64,000 nt of DNA from Archivesica marissinica. Taxonomy: Eukaryota > Mollusca > Bivalvia > Venerida > Vesicomyidae. Below are positions 1-10,363 of the stretch, piece after piece (the first letter of the stretch is position 1; every line of letters begins with the position of its first letter). The notes under the pieces are model-generated. The model had not been told where the DNA came from and searched no databases. It was given only the letters and a program-made list of their open reading frames with translations. Position numbers and translations under genes: made by a program. The stretch spans positions 37,049,858-37,113,857 of the forward strand of contig CM026397.1 of assembly GCA_014843695.1 (NCBI GenBank), read 5' to 3'.

Positions 1-216
1 TTCGATTTCGGTTGTCTAAGCTATCGGCAGCCCGAGTATTCGATCATGATAGTTTTGCGTTAGTTTCGCCAGCACCATTCCACAGCGACATCATCTGTCC
101 GGTTACATTTTGTAGTCATTGCTAACTAAATTTAGTCTGATAAATTACAATACATGTTATGTAACATCAAACGTTATCGATAACTTATACCCTGTTGAAA
201 TCAACAGTTTATGTAG

Positions 217-288
217 AGCAGAGTGGCGCAGTGGAAGCGTGCTGGGCCCATAACCCAGAGGTCCGAGGATCGAAACCTCGCTCTGCTA
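217..288 (+). tRNA. tRNA-iMet-CAT: initiator tRNA-Met (CAU), consensus copy
   Basis: Reference copy for this annotation; base numbers in the other tRNA entries count from its first base. It folds as a full cloverleaf: acceptor 1-7/65-71 starting with the A1:U pair typical of eukaryotic initiators, anticodon stem 26-30/38-42 with three consecutive G:C pairs next to the loop (GGG/CCC, an initiator hallmark), loop CCCATAA with anticodon CAU at 33-35, and T stem 48-52/60-64. The T loop ATCGAAA keeps the initiator-specific A in place of T54 and A60. The family supplies the start methionine for cytosolic translation. Transcription should be by Pol III from internal A and B boxes. Class A 5' flank. 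Confidence 0.96.
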
Positions 289-515
289 AATGTTTTCTTT
301 CGATTTTGGTTGTCTAACCTATCGGCAGCCGGATGTATTTGTTCATGATAGTTCTGCGTTAGTGTCCAGCACTCTTTTACACAGCGACATTCTCTGTCCG
401 GTTACATTTTGTAGTGATTGCTAACTAAATTTAGTCTAATGAAATAGAATACATGTTATATAACATCAAATGTTATCGATAACTTATACCTTTTTGATAT
501 TAATAGTTTATGTAG

Positions 516-587
516 AGCAGAGTGGCGCAGTGGAAGCGTGCTGGGCCCATAACCCAGATGTCCGACGATCGAAACCTCGTACTGCTA
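516..587 (+). tRNA. tRNA-iMet, degenerate copy
   Basis: Changes G44T, G51C, C65T and T66A leave a C:C mismatch in the T stem, an A:A mismatch and a G:U pair in the acceptor. The anticodon is intact. Class A flank. Function doubtful. Confidence 0.7.
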
Positions 588-811
588 AATGTTTTCCTTC
601 GATTTTGGTTGTCTAAGCTATTAGCAGTCCGAATATTCGATCATGATAATTCCGCGTTAGTGTCCAGCACTCTTCCACAGCGACATTCTCTGTCCGGTTA
701 CATTTTGTAGTGATTGCTAACTAAATTTAATCTGATGAAATACAATACATGTTATGTAACATCAAACGTTATCGATAATTTATACACTGTTGAAATTAAT
801 AGTTTATGTAG

Positions 812-883
812 AGCAGAGTGGCGCAGTGGAAGCGTGCTGGGCCCATAACCCAGAGGTCCGAAGATCGAAACCTCGCTCTGCTA
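812..883 (+). tRNA. tRNA-iMet-CAT: tRNA-iMet, one change
   Basis: G51A gives an A:C mismatch in the T stem and touches the B box. Class A flank. Confidence 0.85.
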
Positions 884-1099
884 AATGTTTTCTTTCGATT
901 TCGGTTGTCTAAGCTATCGGCAGCCCGAGTATTCGATCATGATAGTGTTGCGTTAGTTTCGCCAGCACCCTTCCACAGCGACATTATCTGTCCGGTTACA
1001 TTTTGTAGTGATTGCTAACTAAATTTAGTCTGATGAAATACAATACATCAAATGTTATCGAATACGTATATCTAGTTATAATTAATATTTTTTATATAC

Positions 1100-1171
1100 T
1101 GCAGAGTGGCGCAGTGGAAGCGTGCTGGGCCCATAACCCAGAGGTCCGAGGATCGAAACCTCGCTCTGCTA
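1100..1171 (+). tRNA. tRNA-iMet-CAT: tRNA-iMet, first base changed
   Basis: A1T loses the terminal A:U pair that marks initiator tRNAs; otherwise consensus. Class B flank. Confidence 0.85.
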
Positions 1172-1395
1172 AATGTTTTCTTTCGATTTTGGTTGTCTAA
1201 GCTATCAGCAGCCCGAATATTCGATCATGATAATTCCGCGTTAGTGTCCAGCACTCTTCCACAGCGACATTCTCTGTCCGGTTACATTTTGTAGTGATTG
1301 CTAACTAAATATAGTCTAATGAAATACAATACATGTTATGTAACATCAAATGTTATCGATAACTTATACACTGTTGAAATTAATAGTTTATGTAG

Positions 1396-1467
1396 AGCAG
1401 AGTGGCGCAGTGGAAGCGTGCTGGGCCCATAACCCAGAGGTCCGAGGATCGAAACCTCTCTCTGCTA
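1396..1467 (+). tRNA. tRNA-iMet-CAT: tRNA-iMet, one change
   Basis: G64T unpairs the base of the T stem. The terminator is lengthened to six T. The same variant recurs at 35213. Class A flank. Confidence 0.83.
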
Positions 1468-1695
1468 AATTTTTTCTTTCGATTTCGGTTGTCTAAGCTA
1501 TCGGCAGCCCGAGTATTCGATCATGATAGTGTTGCGTTAGTTTCGCCAGCACCCTTCCACAGCGACATTATTTGTCCGGTTACATTATGTAGTGATTGCT
1601 AACTAAATTTAGTCTGATGAAATACAATACATGTTATATAACATCAAATGTTATCGAATACGTATATCTAGTTATAATTAATATTTTTTATATAC

Positions 1696-1767
1696 AGCAG
1701 AGTGGCGCAGTGGAAGCGTGCTGGGCCCATAACCCAGAGGTCCGAGGATCGAAACCTCGCTCTGCTA
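1696..1767 (+). tRNA. tRNA-iMet-CAT: tRNA-iMet, consensus copy
   Basis: No changes. Class B flank with a perfect upstream palindrome ATGTTATATAACAT. Confidence 0.95.
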
Positions 1768-1988
1768 AATGTTTTCTTTCGATTTTGGTTGTCTAAGCTA
1801 TCTGCAGCCCGAGTATTCGATCATGATATGGTTAGTTTCGCCAGCACCATTCCACAGCGACATCATCTGTCCGGTTACATTTTGTAGTGATTGCTAACTA
1901 AATTTAGTCTGATAAATTATAATACATGTTATGTAACATCAAATGTTATCGATAACTTATACCCTGTTGAAATCAATAGTTTATGTAG

Positions 1989-2060
1989 AGCAGAGTGGCG
2001 CAGTGGAAGCGTGCTGGGCCCATAACCCAGAGGTCCGATGATCGAAACCTCGCTCTGCTA
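1989..2060 (+). tRNA. tRNA-iMet-CAT: tRNA-iMet, one change
   Basis: G51T, T-stem mismatch. Class A flank. Confidence 0.85.
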
Positions 2061-2286
2061 AATGTTTTCTTTCGATTTTGGTTGTCTAAGCTATCGGCAG
2101 CCCGAGTATTCGATCATGATAGTGTTGGGTTAGTTTCGCCAGCACCCTTCCACAGCGACATTATTTGTCCGGTTACATTATGTAGTGATTGCTAACTAAA
2201 TTTAGTCTGATAAATTACAATACATGTTATGTAACATCAAACGTTATCGATAACTTATACCCTGTTGAAATCAACAGTTTATGTAG

Positions 2287-2358
2287 AGCAGAGTGGCGCA
2301 GTGGAAGCGTGCTGGGCCCATAACCCAGAGGTCCGAGGATCGAAACCTCGCTCTGCTA
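2287..2358 (+). tRNA. tRNA-iMet-CAT: tRNA-iMet, consensus copy
   Basis: No changes. Class A flank. Confidence 0.95.
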
Positions 2359-2574
2359 AATGTTTTCTTTCGATTTTGGTTGTCTAACCTATCGGCAGCC
2401 GGATGTATTCGTTCATGATAGTTCTGTGTTAGTGTCCAGCACTCTTTTACACAGCGACATTCTCTGTCCGGTTACATTTTGTAGTGATTGCTAACTAAAT
2501 TTAGTCTGATGAAATACAATACATCAAATGTTATCGAATACGTATATCTAGTTATAATTAATATTTTTATATAC

Positions 2575-2646
2575 AGCAGAGTGGCGCAGTGGAAGCGTGC
2601 TGGGCCCATAACCCAGAGGTCCGAGGATCGAAACCTCGCTCTGCTA
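2575..2646 (+). tRNA. tRNA-iMet-CAT: tRNA-iMet, consensus copy
   Basis: No changes. Class B flank. First member of the five-unit higher-order block. Confidence 0.95.
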
Positions 2647-2872
2647 AATGTTTTCTTTCGATTTTGGTTGTCTAAGCTATCGGCAGCCCGAGTATTCGAT
2701 CATGATAGTTTTGCGTTAGTTTCGCCAGCACCATTCCACAGCGACATCATCTGTCCGGTTACATTTTGTAGTCATTGCTAACTAAATTTAGTCTGATAAA
2801 TTACAATACATGTTATGTAACATCAAACGTTATCGATAACTTATACCCTGTTGAAATCAACAGTTTATGTAG

Positions 2873-2944
2873 AGCAGAGTGGCGCAGTGGAAGCGTGCTG
2901 GGCCCATAACCCAGAGGTCAGAGGATCGAATCCTCGCTCTGCTA
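2873..2944 (+). tRNA. tRNA-iMet-CAT: tRNA-iMet, T-arm variant
   Basis: C48A and A59T; the second removes the initiator-specific A60 of the T loop. The same pair of changes recurs at 4348 and 5826. Class A flank. Confidence 0.8.
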
Positions 2945-3171
2945 AATGTTTTCTTTCGATTTTGGTTGTCTAACCTATCGGCAGCCGGATGTATTCGTTC
3001 ATGATAGTTCTGCGTTAGTGTCCAGCACTATTTTACACAGCGACATTCTCTGTCCGGTTACATTTTGTAGTGATTGCTAACTAAGTTTAGTCTAATGAAA
3101 TAGAATACATGTTATATAACATCAAATGTTATCGATAACTTATACCTTTTTGATATTAATAGTTTATGTAG

Positions 3172-3243
3172 AGCAGAGTGGCGCAGTGGAAGCGTGCTGG
3201 GCCCATAACCCAGATGTCCGACGATCGAAATCTCGTACTGCTA
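3172..3243 (+). tRNA. tRNA-iMet, degenerate copy
   Basis: G44T, G51C, C60T, C65T and T66A. Recurs identically at 4647 and 6125. Class A flank. Confidence 0.68.
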
Positions 3244-3467
3244 AATGTTTTCCTTCGATTTTGGTTGTCTAAGCTATTAGCAGCCCGAATATTCGATCAT
3301 GATAATTCCGCGTTAGTGTCCAGCACTCTTCCACAGCGACATTCTCTGTCCGGTTACATTTTGTAGTGATTGCTAACTAAATTTAATCTGATGAAATACA
3401 ATACATGTTATGTAACATCAAACGTTATAGATAACTTATACACTGTTGAAATTAATAGTTTATGTAG

Positions 3468-3539
3468 AGCAGAGTGGCGCAGTGGAAGCGTGCTGGGCCC
3501 ATAACCCAGAGGTCCGAGGATCGAAACCTCGCTCTGCTA
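3468..3539 (+). tRNA. tRNA-iMet-CAT: tRNA-iMet, consensus copy
   Basis: No changes in the gene. The upstream palindrome is broken to GTTATAGATAAC, as in its higher-order partners at 4943 and 6421. Confidence 0.95.
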
Positions 3540-3765
3540 AATGTTTTCTTTCGATTTTGGTTGTCTAAGCTATCTGCAGCCCGAGTATTCGATCATGATA
3601 GTTTTGCGTTAGTTTCGCCAGCACCATTCCACAGCGACATCATCTGTCCGGTTACATTTTGTAGTGATTGCTAACTAAATTTAGTCTGATAAATTATAAT
3701 ACATGTTATGTAACATCAAACGTTATCGATAACTTATACCCTGTTGAAATCAATAGTTTATGTAG

Positions 3766-3837
3766 AGCAGAGTGGCGCAGTGGAAGCGTGCTGGGCCCAT
3801 AACCCAGAGGTCCGATGATCGAAACCTCGCTCTGCTA
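3766..3837 (+). tRNA. tRNA-iMet-CAT: tRNA-iMet, one change
   Basis: G51T, T-stem mismatch. Class A flank. Confidence 0.85.
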
Positions 3838-4049
3838 AATGTTTTCTTTCGATTTTGGTTGTCTAAGCTATCGGCAGCCCGAGTATTCGATCATGATAGT
3901 TTTGCTAGTTTCGCCAGCACCCTTCCACAGCGACATTATCTGTCCGGTTACATTATGTAGTGATTGCTAACTAAATTTAGTCTGATGAATACAATACATC
4001 AAATGTTATCGAATACGTATATCTAGTTATAATTAATATTTTTATATAC

Positions 4050-4121
4050 AGCAGAGTGGCGCAGTGGAAGCGTGCTGGGCCCATAACCCAGAGGTCCGAG
4101 GATCGAAACCTCGCTCTGCTA
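4050..4121 (+). tRNA. tRNA-iMet-CAT: tRNA-iMet, consensus copy
   Basis: No changes. Class B flank; shortest spacing in block A (284 bp). Confidence 0.95.
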
Positions 4122-4347
4122 AATGTTTTCTTTCGATTTTGGTTGTCTAAGCTATCGGCAGCCCGAGTATTCGATCATGATAGTTTTGCGTTAGTTTCGC
4201 CAGCACCATTCCACAGCGACATCATCTGTCCGGTTACATTTTGTAGTGATTGCTAACTAAATTTAGTCTGATAAATTACAATACATGTTATGTAACATCA
4301 AACGTTATCGATAACTTATACCCTGTTGAAATCAACAGTTTATGTAG

Positions 4348-4419
4348 AGCAGAGTGGCGCAGTGGAAGCGTGCTGGGCCCATAACCCAGAGGTCAGAGGA
4401 TCGAATCCTCGCTCTGCTA
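4348..4419 (+). tRNA. tRNA-iMet-CAT: tRNA-iMet, T-arm variant
   Basis: C48A and A59T, copy of the 2873 gene one higher-order period (1475 bp) earlier. Confidence 0.8.
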
Positions 4420-4646
4420 AATGTTTTCTTTCGATTTTGGTTGTCTAACCTATCGGCAGCCGGATGTATTCGTTCATGATAGTTCTGCGTTAGTGTCCAG
4501 CACTATTTTACACAGCGACATTCTCTGTCCGGTTACATTTTGTAGTGATTGCTAACTAAGTTTAGTCTAATGAAATAGAATACATGTTATATAACATCAA
4601 ATGTTATCGATAACTTATACCTTTTTGATATTAATAGTTTATGTAG

Positions 4647-4718
4647 AGCAGAGTGGCGCAGTGGAAGCGTGCTGGGCCCATAACCCAGATGTCCGACGAT
4701 CGAAATCTCGTACTGCTA
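4647..4718 (+). tRNA. tRNA-iMet, degenerate copy
   Basis: Same five changes as the 3172 copy. Confidence 0.68.
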
Positions 4719-4942
4719 AATGTTTTCCTTCGATTTTGGTTGTCTAAGCTATTAGCAGCCCGAATATTCGATCATGATAATTCCGCGTTAGTGTCCAGCA
4801 CTCTTCCACAGCGACATTCTCTGTCCGGTTACATTTTGTAGTGATTGCTAACTAAATTTAATCTGATGAAATACAATACATGTTATGTAACATCAAACGT
4901 TATAGATAACTTATACACTGTTGAAATTAATAGTTTAGGTAG

Positions 4943-5014
4943 AGCAGAGTGGCGCAGTGGAAGCGTGCTGGGCCCATAACCCAGAGGTCCGAGGATCGAA
5001 ACCTCGCTCTGCTA
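4943..5014 (+). tRNA. tRNA-iMet-CAT: tRNA-iMet, consensus copy
   Basis: No changes. The flank reads TTAGGTAG just before the gene in place of TTATGTAG. Confidence 0.95.
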
Positions 5015-5240
5015 AATGTTTTCTTTCGATTTTGGTTGTCTAAGCTATCTGCAGCCCGAGTATTCGATCATGATAGTTTTGCGTTAGTTTCGCCAGCACC
5101 ATTCCACAGCGACATCATCTGTCCGGTTACATTTTGTAGTGATTGCTAACTAAATTTAGTCTGATAAATTACAATACATGTTATGTAACATCAAACGTTA
5201 TCGATAACTTATACCCTGTTGAAATCAATAGTTTATGTAG

Positions 5241-5312
5241 AGCAGAGTGGCGCAGTGGAAGCGTGCTGGGCCCATAACCCAGAGGTCCGAGGATCGAAAC
5301 CTCGCTCTGCTA
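5241..5312 (+). tRNA. tRNA-iMet-CAT: tRNA-iMet, consensus copy
   Basis: No changes. Class A flank. Confidence 0.95.
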
Positions 5313-5527
5313 AATGTTTTCTTTCGATTTTGGTTGTCTAAGCTATCGGCAGCCCGAGTATTCGATCATGATAGTGTTGCGTTAGTTTCGCCAGCACCAT
5401 TCCACAGCGACATCATCTGTCCGGTTACATTTTGTAGTGATTGCTAACTAAATTTAGTCTGATGAAATACAATACATCAAATGTTATCGAATACGTATAT
5501 CTAGTTATAATTAATATTTTTATATAC

Positions 5528-5599
5528 AGCAGAGTGGCGCAGTGGAAGCGTGCTGGGCCCATAACCCAGAGGTCCGAGGATCGAAACCTCGCTCTGCTA
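5528..5599 (+). tRNA. tRNA-iMet-CAT: tRNA-iMet, consensus copy
   Basis: No changes. Class B flank. Confidence 0.95.
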
Positions 5600-5825
5600 A
5601 ATGTTTTCTTTCGATTTTGGTTGTCTAAGCTATCGGCAGCCCGAGTATTCGATCATGATAGTTTTGCGTTAGTTTCGCCAGCACCATTCCACAGCGACAT
5701 CATCTGTCCGGTTACATTTTGTAGTCATTGCTAACTAAATTTAGTCTGATAAATTACAATACATGTTATGTAACATCAAACGTTATCGATAACTTATACC
5801 CTGTTGAAATCAACAGTTTATGTAG

Positions 5826-5897
5826 AGCAGAGTGGCGCAGTGGAAGCGTGCTGGGCCCATAACCCAGAGGTCAGAGGATCGAATCCTCGCTCTGCTA
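5826..5897 (+). tRNA. tRNA-iMet-CAT: tRNA-iMet, T-arm variant
   Basis: C48A and A59T; third member of the 2873/4348/5826 series. Confidence 0.8.
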
Positions 5898-6124
5898 AAT
5901 GTTTTCTTTCGATTTTGGTTGTCTAACCTATCGGCAGCCGGATGTATTCGTTCATGATAGTTCTGCGTTAGTGTCCAGCACTATTTTACACAGCGACATT
6001 CTCTGTCCGGTTACATTTTGTAGTGATTGCTAACTAAGTTTAGTCTAATGAAATAGAATACATGTTATATAACATCAAATGTTATCGATAACTTATACCT
6101 TTTTGATATTAATAGTTTATGTAG

Positions 6125-6196
6125 AGCAGAGTGGCGCAGTGGAAGCGTGCTGGGCCCATAACCCAGATGTCCGACGATCGAAATCTCGTACTGCTA
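6125..6196 (+). tRNA. tRNA-iMet, degenerate copy
   Basis: Same five changes as 3172 and 4647. Confidence 0.68.
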
Positions 6197-6420
6197 AATG
6201 TTTTCCTTCGATTTTGGTTGTCTAAGCTATTAGCAGCCCGAATATTCGATCATGATAATTCCGCGTTAGTGTCCAGCACTCTTCCACAGCGACATTCTCT
6301 GTCCGGTTACATTTTGTAGTGATTGCTAACTAAATTTAATCTGATGAAATACAATACATGTTATGTAACATCAAACGTTATAGATAACTTATACACTGTT
6401 GAAATTAATAGTTTAGGTAG

Positions 6421-6492
6421 AGCAGAGTGGCGCAGTGGAAGCGTGCTGGGCCCATAACCCAGAGGTCCGAGGATCGAAACCTCGCTCTGCTA
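6421..6492 (+). tRNA. tRNA-iMet-CAT: tRNA-iMet, consensus copy
   Basis: No changes; TTAGGTAG flank as at 4943. Confidence 0.95.
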
Positions 6493-6718
6493 AATGTTTT
6501 CTTTCGATTTTGGTTGTCTAAGCTATCTGCAGCCCGAGTATTCGATCATGATAGTTTTGCGTTAGTTTCGCCAGCACCATTCCACAGCGACATCATCTGT
6601 CCGGTTACATTTTGTAGTGATTGCTAACTAAATTTAGTCTGATAAATTATAATACATGTTATGTAACATCAAACGTTATCGATAACTTATACTCTGTTGA
6701 AATCAATAGTTTATGTAG

Positions 6719-6790
6719 AGCAGAGTGGCGCAGTGGAAGCGTGCTGGGCCCATAACCCAGAGGTCCGAGGATCGAAACCTCGCTCTGCTA
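6719..6790 (+). tRNA. tRNA-iMet-CAT: tRNA-iMet, consensus copy
   Basis: No changes. Class A flank. Confidence 0.95.
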
Positions 6791-7014
6791 AATGTTTTCT
6801 TTCGATTTTGGTTGTCTAAGCTATCGGCAGCCCGAGTATTCCATCATGATAGTTTTGCGTTAGTTTCGCCAGCACTTCCACAGCGACATCATCTGTCCGG
6901 TTACATTTTGTAGTGATTGCTAACTAAATTTAGTCTGATGAAATACAATACATGTTATTAACATCAAATGTTATCGAATACGTATATCTAGTTATAATTA
7001 ATATTTTTATATAC

Positions 7015-7086
7015 AGCAGAGTGGCGCAGTGGAAGCGTGCTGGGCCCATAACCCAGAGGTCCGAGGATCGAAACCTCGCTCTGCTA
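7015..7086 (+). tRNA. tRNA-iMet-CAT: tRNA-iMet, consensus copy
   Basis: No changes. Class B flank. Confidence 0.95.
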
Positions 7087-7312
7087 AATGTTTTCTTTCG
7101 ATTTTGGTTGTCTAAGCTATCGGCAGCCCGAGTATTCGATCATGATAGTTTTGCGTTAGTTTCGCCAGCACCATTCCACAGCGACATCATCTGTCCGGTT
7201 ACATTTTGTAGTGATTGCTAACTAAATTTAGTCTGATAAATTACAATACATGTTATGTAACATCAAACGTTATCGATAACTTATACCCTGTTGAAATCAA
7301 CAGTTTATGTAG

Positions 7313-7384
7313 AGCAGAGTGGCGCAGTGGAAGCGTGCTGGGCCCATAACCCAGAGGTCCGAGGATCGAAACCTCGCTCTGCTA
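7313..7384 (+). tRNA. tRNA-iMet-CAT: tRNA-iMet, consensus copy
   Basis: No changes. Class A flank with the complete CTGTTGA/TCAACAG inverted repeat. Confidence 0.95.
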
Positions 7385-7609
7385 AATGTTTTCTTTCGAT
7401 TTTGGTTGTCTAAGCTATCGGCAGCCCGAGTATTCGATCATGATAGTTTTGCGTTAGTTTCCAGCACCTATTCCACAGCGACATCATCTGTCCGGTTACA
7501 TTTTGTAGTGATTGCTAACTAAATTTAGTCTGATAAAATACAATACATGTTATGTAACATCAAACGTTATCGATAACTTATACCCTGTTGAAATCAATAG
7601 TTTATGTAG

Positions 7610-7681
7610 AGCAGAGTGGCGCAGTGGAAGCGTGCTGGGCCCATAACCCAGAGGTCCGAGGATCGAAACCTCGCTCTGCTA
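7610..7681 (+). tRNA. tRNA-iMet-CAT: tRNA-iMet, consensus copy
   Basis: No changes. Class A flank. Confidence 0.95.
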
Positions 7682-7906
7682 AATGTTTTCTTTCGATTTT
7701 GGTTGTCTAAGCTATCGGCAGCCCGAGTATTCGATCATGATAGTTTTGCGTTAGTTTCCCAGCACTCTTCCACAGCGACATTATCTGTCCGGTTACATTT
7801 TGTAGTGATTGCTAACTAAATTTAGTCTGATGAAATACAATACATGTTATGTAACATCAAACGTTATCGATAACTTATACCCTGTTGAAATCAATAGTTT
7901 ATGTAG

Positions 7907-7978
7907 AGCAGAGTGGCGCAGTGGAAGCGTGCTGGGCCCATAACCCAGAGGTCCGAGGATCGAAACCTCGCTCTGCTA
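7907..7978 (+). tRNA. tRNA-iMet-CAT: tRNA-iMet, consensus copy
   Basis: No changes. Class A flank. Confidence 0.95.
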
Positions 7979-8202
7979 AATGTTTTCTTTCGATTTTGGT
8001 TGTCTAAGCTATCGGCAGCCCGAGTATTCGATCATGATAGTTCTGCGTTAGTGTCCAGCACTCTTCCACAGCGACATTCTCTGTCCGGTTACATTTTGTA
8101 GTGATTGCTAACTAAATTTAGTCTGATGAAATACAATACATGTTATGTAACATCAAACGTTATCGATAACTTATACACTGTTGAAATTAATAGTTTATGT
8201 AG

Positions 8203-8274
8203 AGCAGAGTGGCGCAGTGGAAGCGTGCTGGGCCCATAACCCAGAGGTCCGAGGATCGAAACCTCGCTCTGCTA
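8203..8274 (+). tRNA. tRNA-iMet-CAT: tRNA-iMet, consensus copy
   Basis: No changes. Class A flank. Confidence 0.95.
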
Positions 8275-8500
8275 AATGTTTTCTTTCGATTTTGGTTGTC
8301 TAAGCTATCTGCAGCCCGAGTATTCGATCATGATAGTTTTGCGTTAGTTTCGCCAGCACCATTCCACAGCGACATCATCTGTCCGGTTACATTTTGTAGT
8401 GATTGCTAACTAAATTTAGTCTGATAAATTATAATACATGTTATGTAACATCAAACGTTATCGATAACTTATACTCTGTTGAAATCAATAGTTTATGTAG

Positions 8501-8572
8501 AGCAGAGTGGCGCAGTGGAAGCGTGCTGGGCCCATAACCCAGAGGTCCGAGGATCGAAACCTCGCTCTGCTA
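8501..8572 (+). tRNA. tRNA-iMet-CAT: tRNA-iMet, consensus copy
   Basis: No changes. Class A flank. Confidence 0.95.
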
Positions 8573-8798
8573 AATGTTTTCTTTCGATTTTGGTTGTCTA
8601 AGCTATCGGCAGCCCGAGTATTCGATCATGATAGTTTTGCGTTAGTTTCGCCAGCACCCTTCCACAGCGACATCATCTGTCCGGTTACATTTTGTAGTGA
8701 TTGCTAACTAAATTTAGTCTGATAAATTACAATACATGTTATGTAACATCAAACGTTATCGATAACTTATACCCTGTTGAAATCAATAGTTTATGTAG

Positions 8799-8870
8799 AG
8801 CAGAGTGGCGCAGTGGAAGCGTGCTGGGCCCATAACCCAGAGGTCCGAGGATCGAAACCTCGCTCTGCTA
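8799..8870 (+). tRNA. tRNA-iMet-CAT: tRNA-iMet, consensus copy
   Basis: No changes. Class A flank. Confidence 0.95.
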
Positions 8871-9097
8871 AATGTTTTCTTTCGATTTTGGTTGTCTAAG
8901 CTATCGGCAGCCCGAGTATTCGATCATGATAGTTTTGCGTTAGTTTCGCCAGCACCATTCCACAGCGACATCATCTGTCCGGTTACATTTTGTAGTGATT
9001 GCTAACTAAATTTAGTCTGATGAAATACAATACATGTTATATAACATCAAATGTTATCGAATACGTATATCTAGTTATAATTAATATTTTTATATAC

Positions 9098-9169
9098 AGC
9101 AGAGTGGCGCAGTGGAAGCGTGCTGGGCCCATAACCCAGAGGTCCGAGGATCGAAACCTCGCTCTGCTA
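9098..9169 (+). tRNA. tRNA-iMet-CAT: tRNA-iMet, consensus copy
   Basis: No changes. Class B flank. Confidence 0.95.
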
Positions 9170-9395
9170 AATGTTTTCTTTCGATTTTGGTTGTCTAAGC
9201 TATCGGCAGCCCGAGTATTCGATCATGATAGTTTTGCGTTAGTTTCGCCAGCACCATTCCACAGCGACATCATCTGTCCGGTTACATTTTGTAGTGATTG
9301 CTAACTAAATTTAGTCTGATAAATTACAATACATGTTATGTAACATCAAACGTTATCGATAACTTATACCCTGTTGAAATCAACAGTTTATGTAG

Positions 9396-9467
9396 AGCAG
9401 AGTGGCGCAGTGGAAGCGTGCTGGGCCCATTACCCAGAGGTCCGAGGATCGAAACCTCGCTCTGCTA
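9396..9467 (+). tRNA. tRNA-iMet-CAT: tRNA-iMet, anticodon-loop variant
   Basis: A36T, the base just 3' of the anticodon (standard position 37, normally a modified A). Class A flank. Confidence 0.82.
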
Positions 9468-9695
9468 AATGTTTTCTTTCGATTTTGGTTGTCTAAGCAA
9501 TCGGCAGCCCGAGTATTCCATCATGATAGTTTTGCGTTAGTTTCGCCAGCACCATTCCACAGCGACATCATCTGTCCGGTTACATTTTGTAGTCATTGCT
9601 AACTAAATTTAGTCTGATGAAATACAATACATGTTATATAACATCAAATGTTATCGAATACGTATATCTAGTTATAATTAATATTTTTTATATAC

Positions 9696-9767
9696 AGCAG
9701 AGTGGCGCAGTGGAAGCGTGCTGGGCCCATAACCCAGAGGTCCGAAGATCGAAACCTCGCTCTGCTA
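9696..9767 (+). tRNA. tRNA-iMet-CAT: tRNA-iMet, one change
   Basis: G51A, T-stem mismatch. Class B flank. Confidence 0.85.
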
Positions 9768-9993
9768 AATGTTTTCTTTCGATTTTGGTTGTCTAAGCTA
9801 TCGGCAGCCCGAGTATTCGATCATGATAGTTTTGCGTTAGTTTCGCCAGCACCATTCCACAGCGACATCATCTGTCCGGTTACATTTTGTAGTGATTGCT
9901 AACTAAATTTAGTCTGATAAATTACAATACATGTTATGTAACATCAAACGTTATCGATAACTTATACCCTGTTGAAATCAACAGTTTATGTAG

Positions 9994-10065
9994 AGCAGAG
10001 TGGCGCAGTGGAAGCGTGCTGGGCCCATAACCCAGAGGTCCGAGGATCGAAACCTCGCTCTGCTA
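9994..10065 (+). tRNA. tRNA-iMet-CAT: tRNA-iMet, consensus copy
   Basis: No changes. Class A flank. Confidence 0.95.
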
Positions 10066-10291
10066 AATGTTTTCTTTCGATTTTGGTTGTCTAAGCTATC
10101 GGCAGCCCGAGTATTCGATCATGATAGTTTTGCGTTAGTTTCGCCAGCACCATTCCACAGCGACATCATCTGTCCGGTTACATTTTGTAGTGATTGCTAA
10201 CTAAATTTAGTCTGATAAATTACAATACATGTTATGTAACATCAAACGTTATCGATAACTTATACCCTGTTGAAATCAACAGTTTATGTAG

Positions 10292-10363
10292 AGCAGAGTG
10301 GCGCAGTGGAAGCGTGCTGGGCCCATAACCCAGAGGTCCGAGGATCGAAACCTCGCTCTGCTA
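10292..10363 (+). tRNA. tRNA-iMet-CAT: tRNA-iMet, consensus copy, last of block A
   Basis: No changes, class A flank. The downstream unit is truncated about 110 bp after the gene and passes into unique DNA. The positional equivalent in the second large copy (38181) has a class B flank. Confidence 0.95.

Noticed and set aside
522..10200. Dozens of 60- to 100-codon open frames beginning MAQWKRAGPITQ
   Set aside because: They start at an internal GTG of each tRNA gene (gene base 7) and read through tRNA and spacer; the similarity is that of the tRNA repeat, not of a protein.
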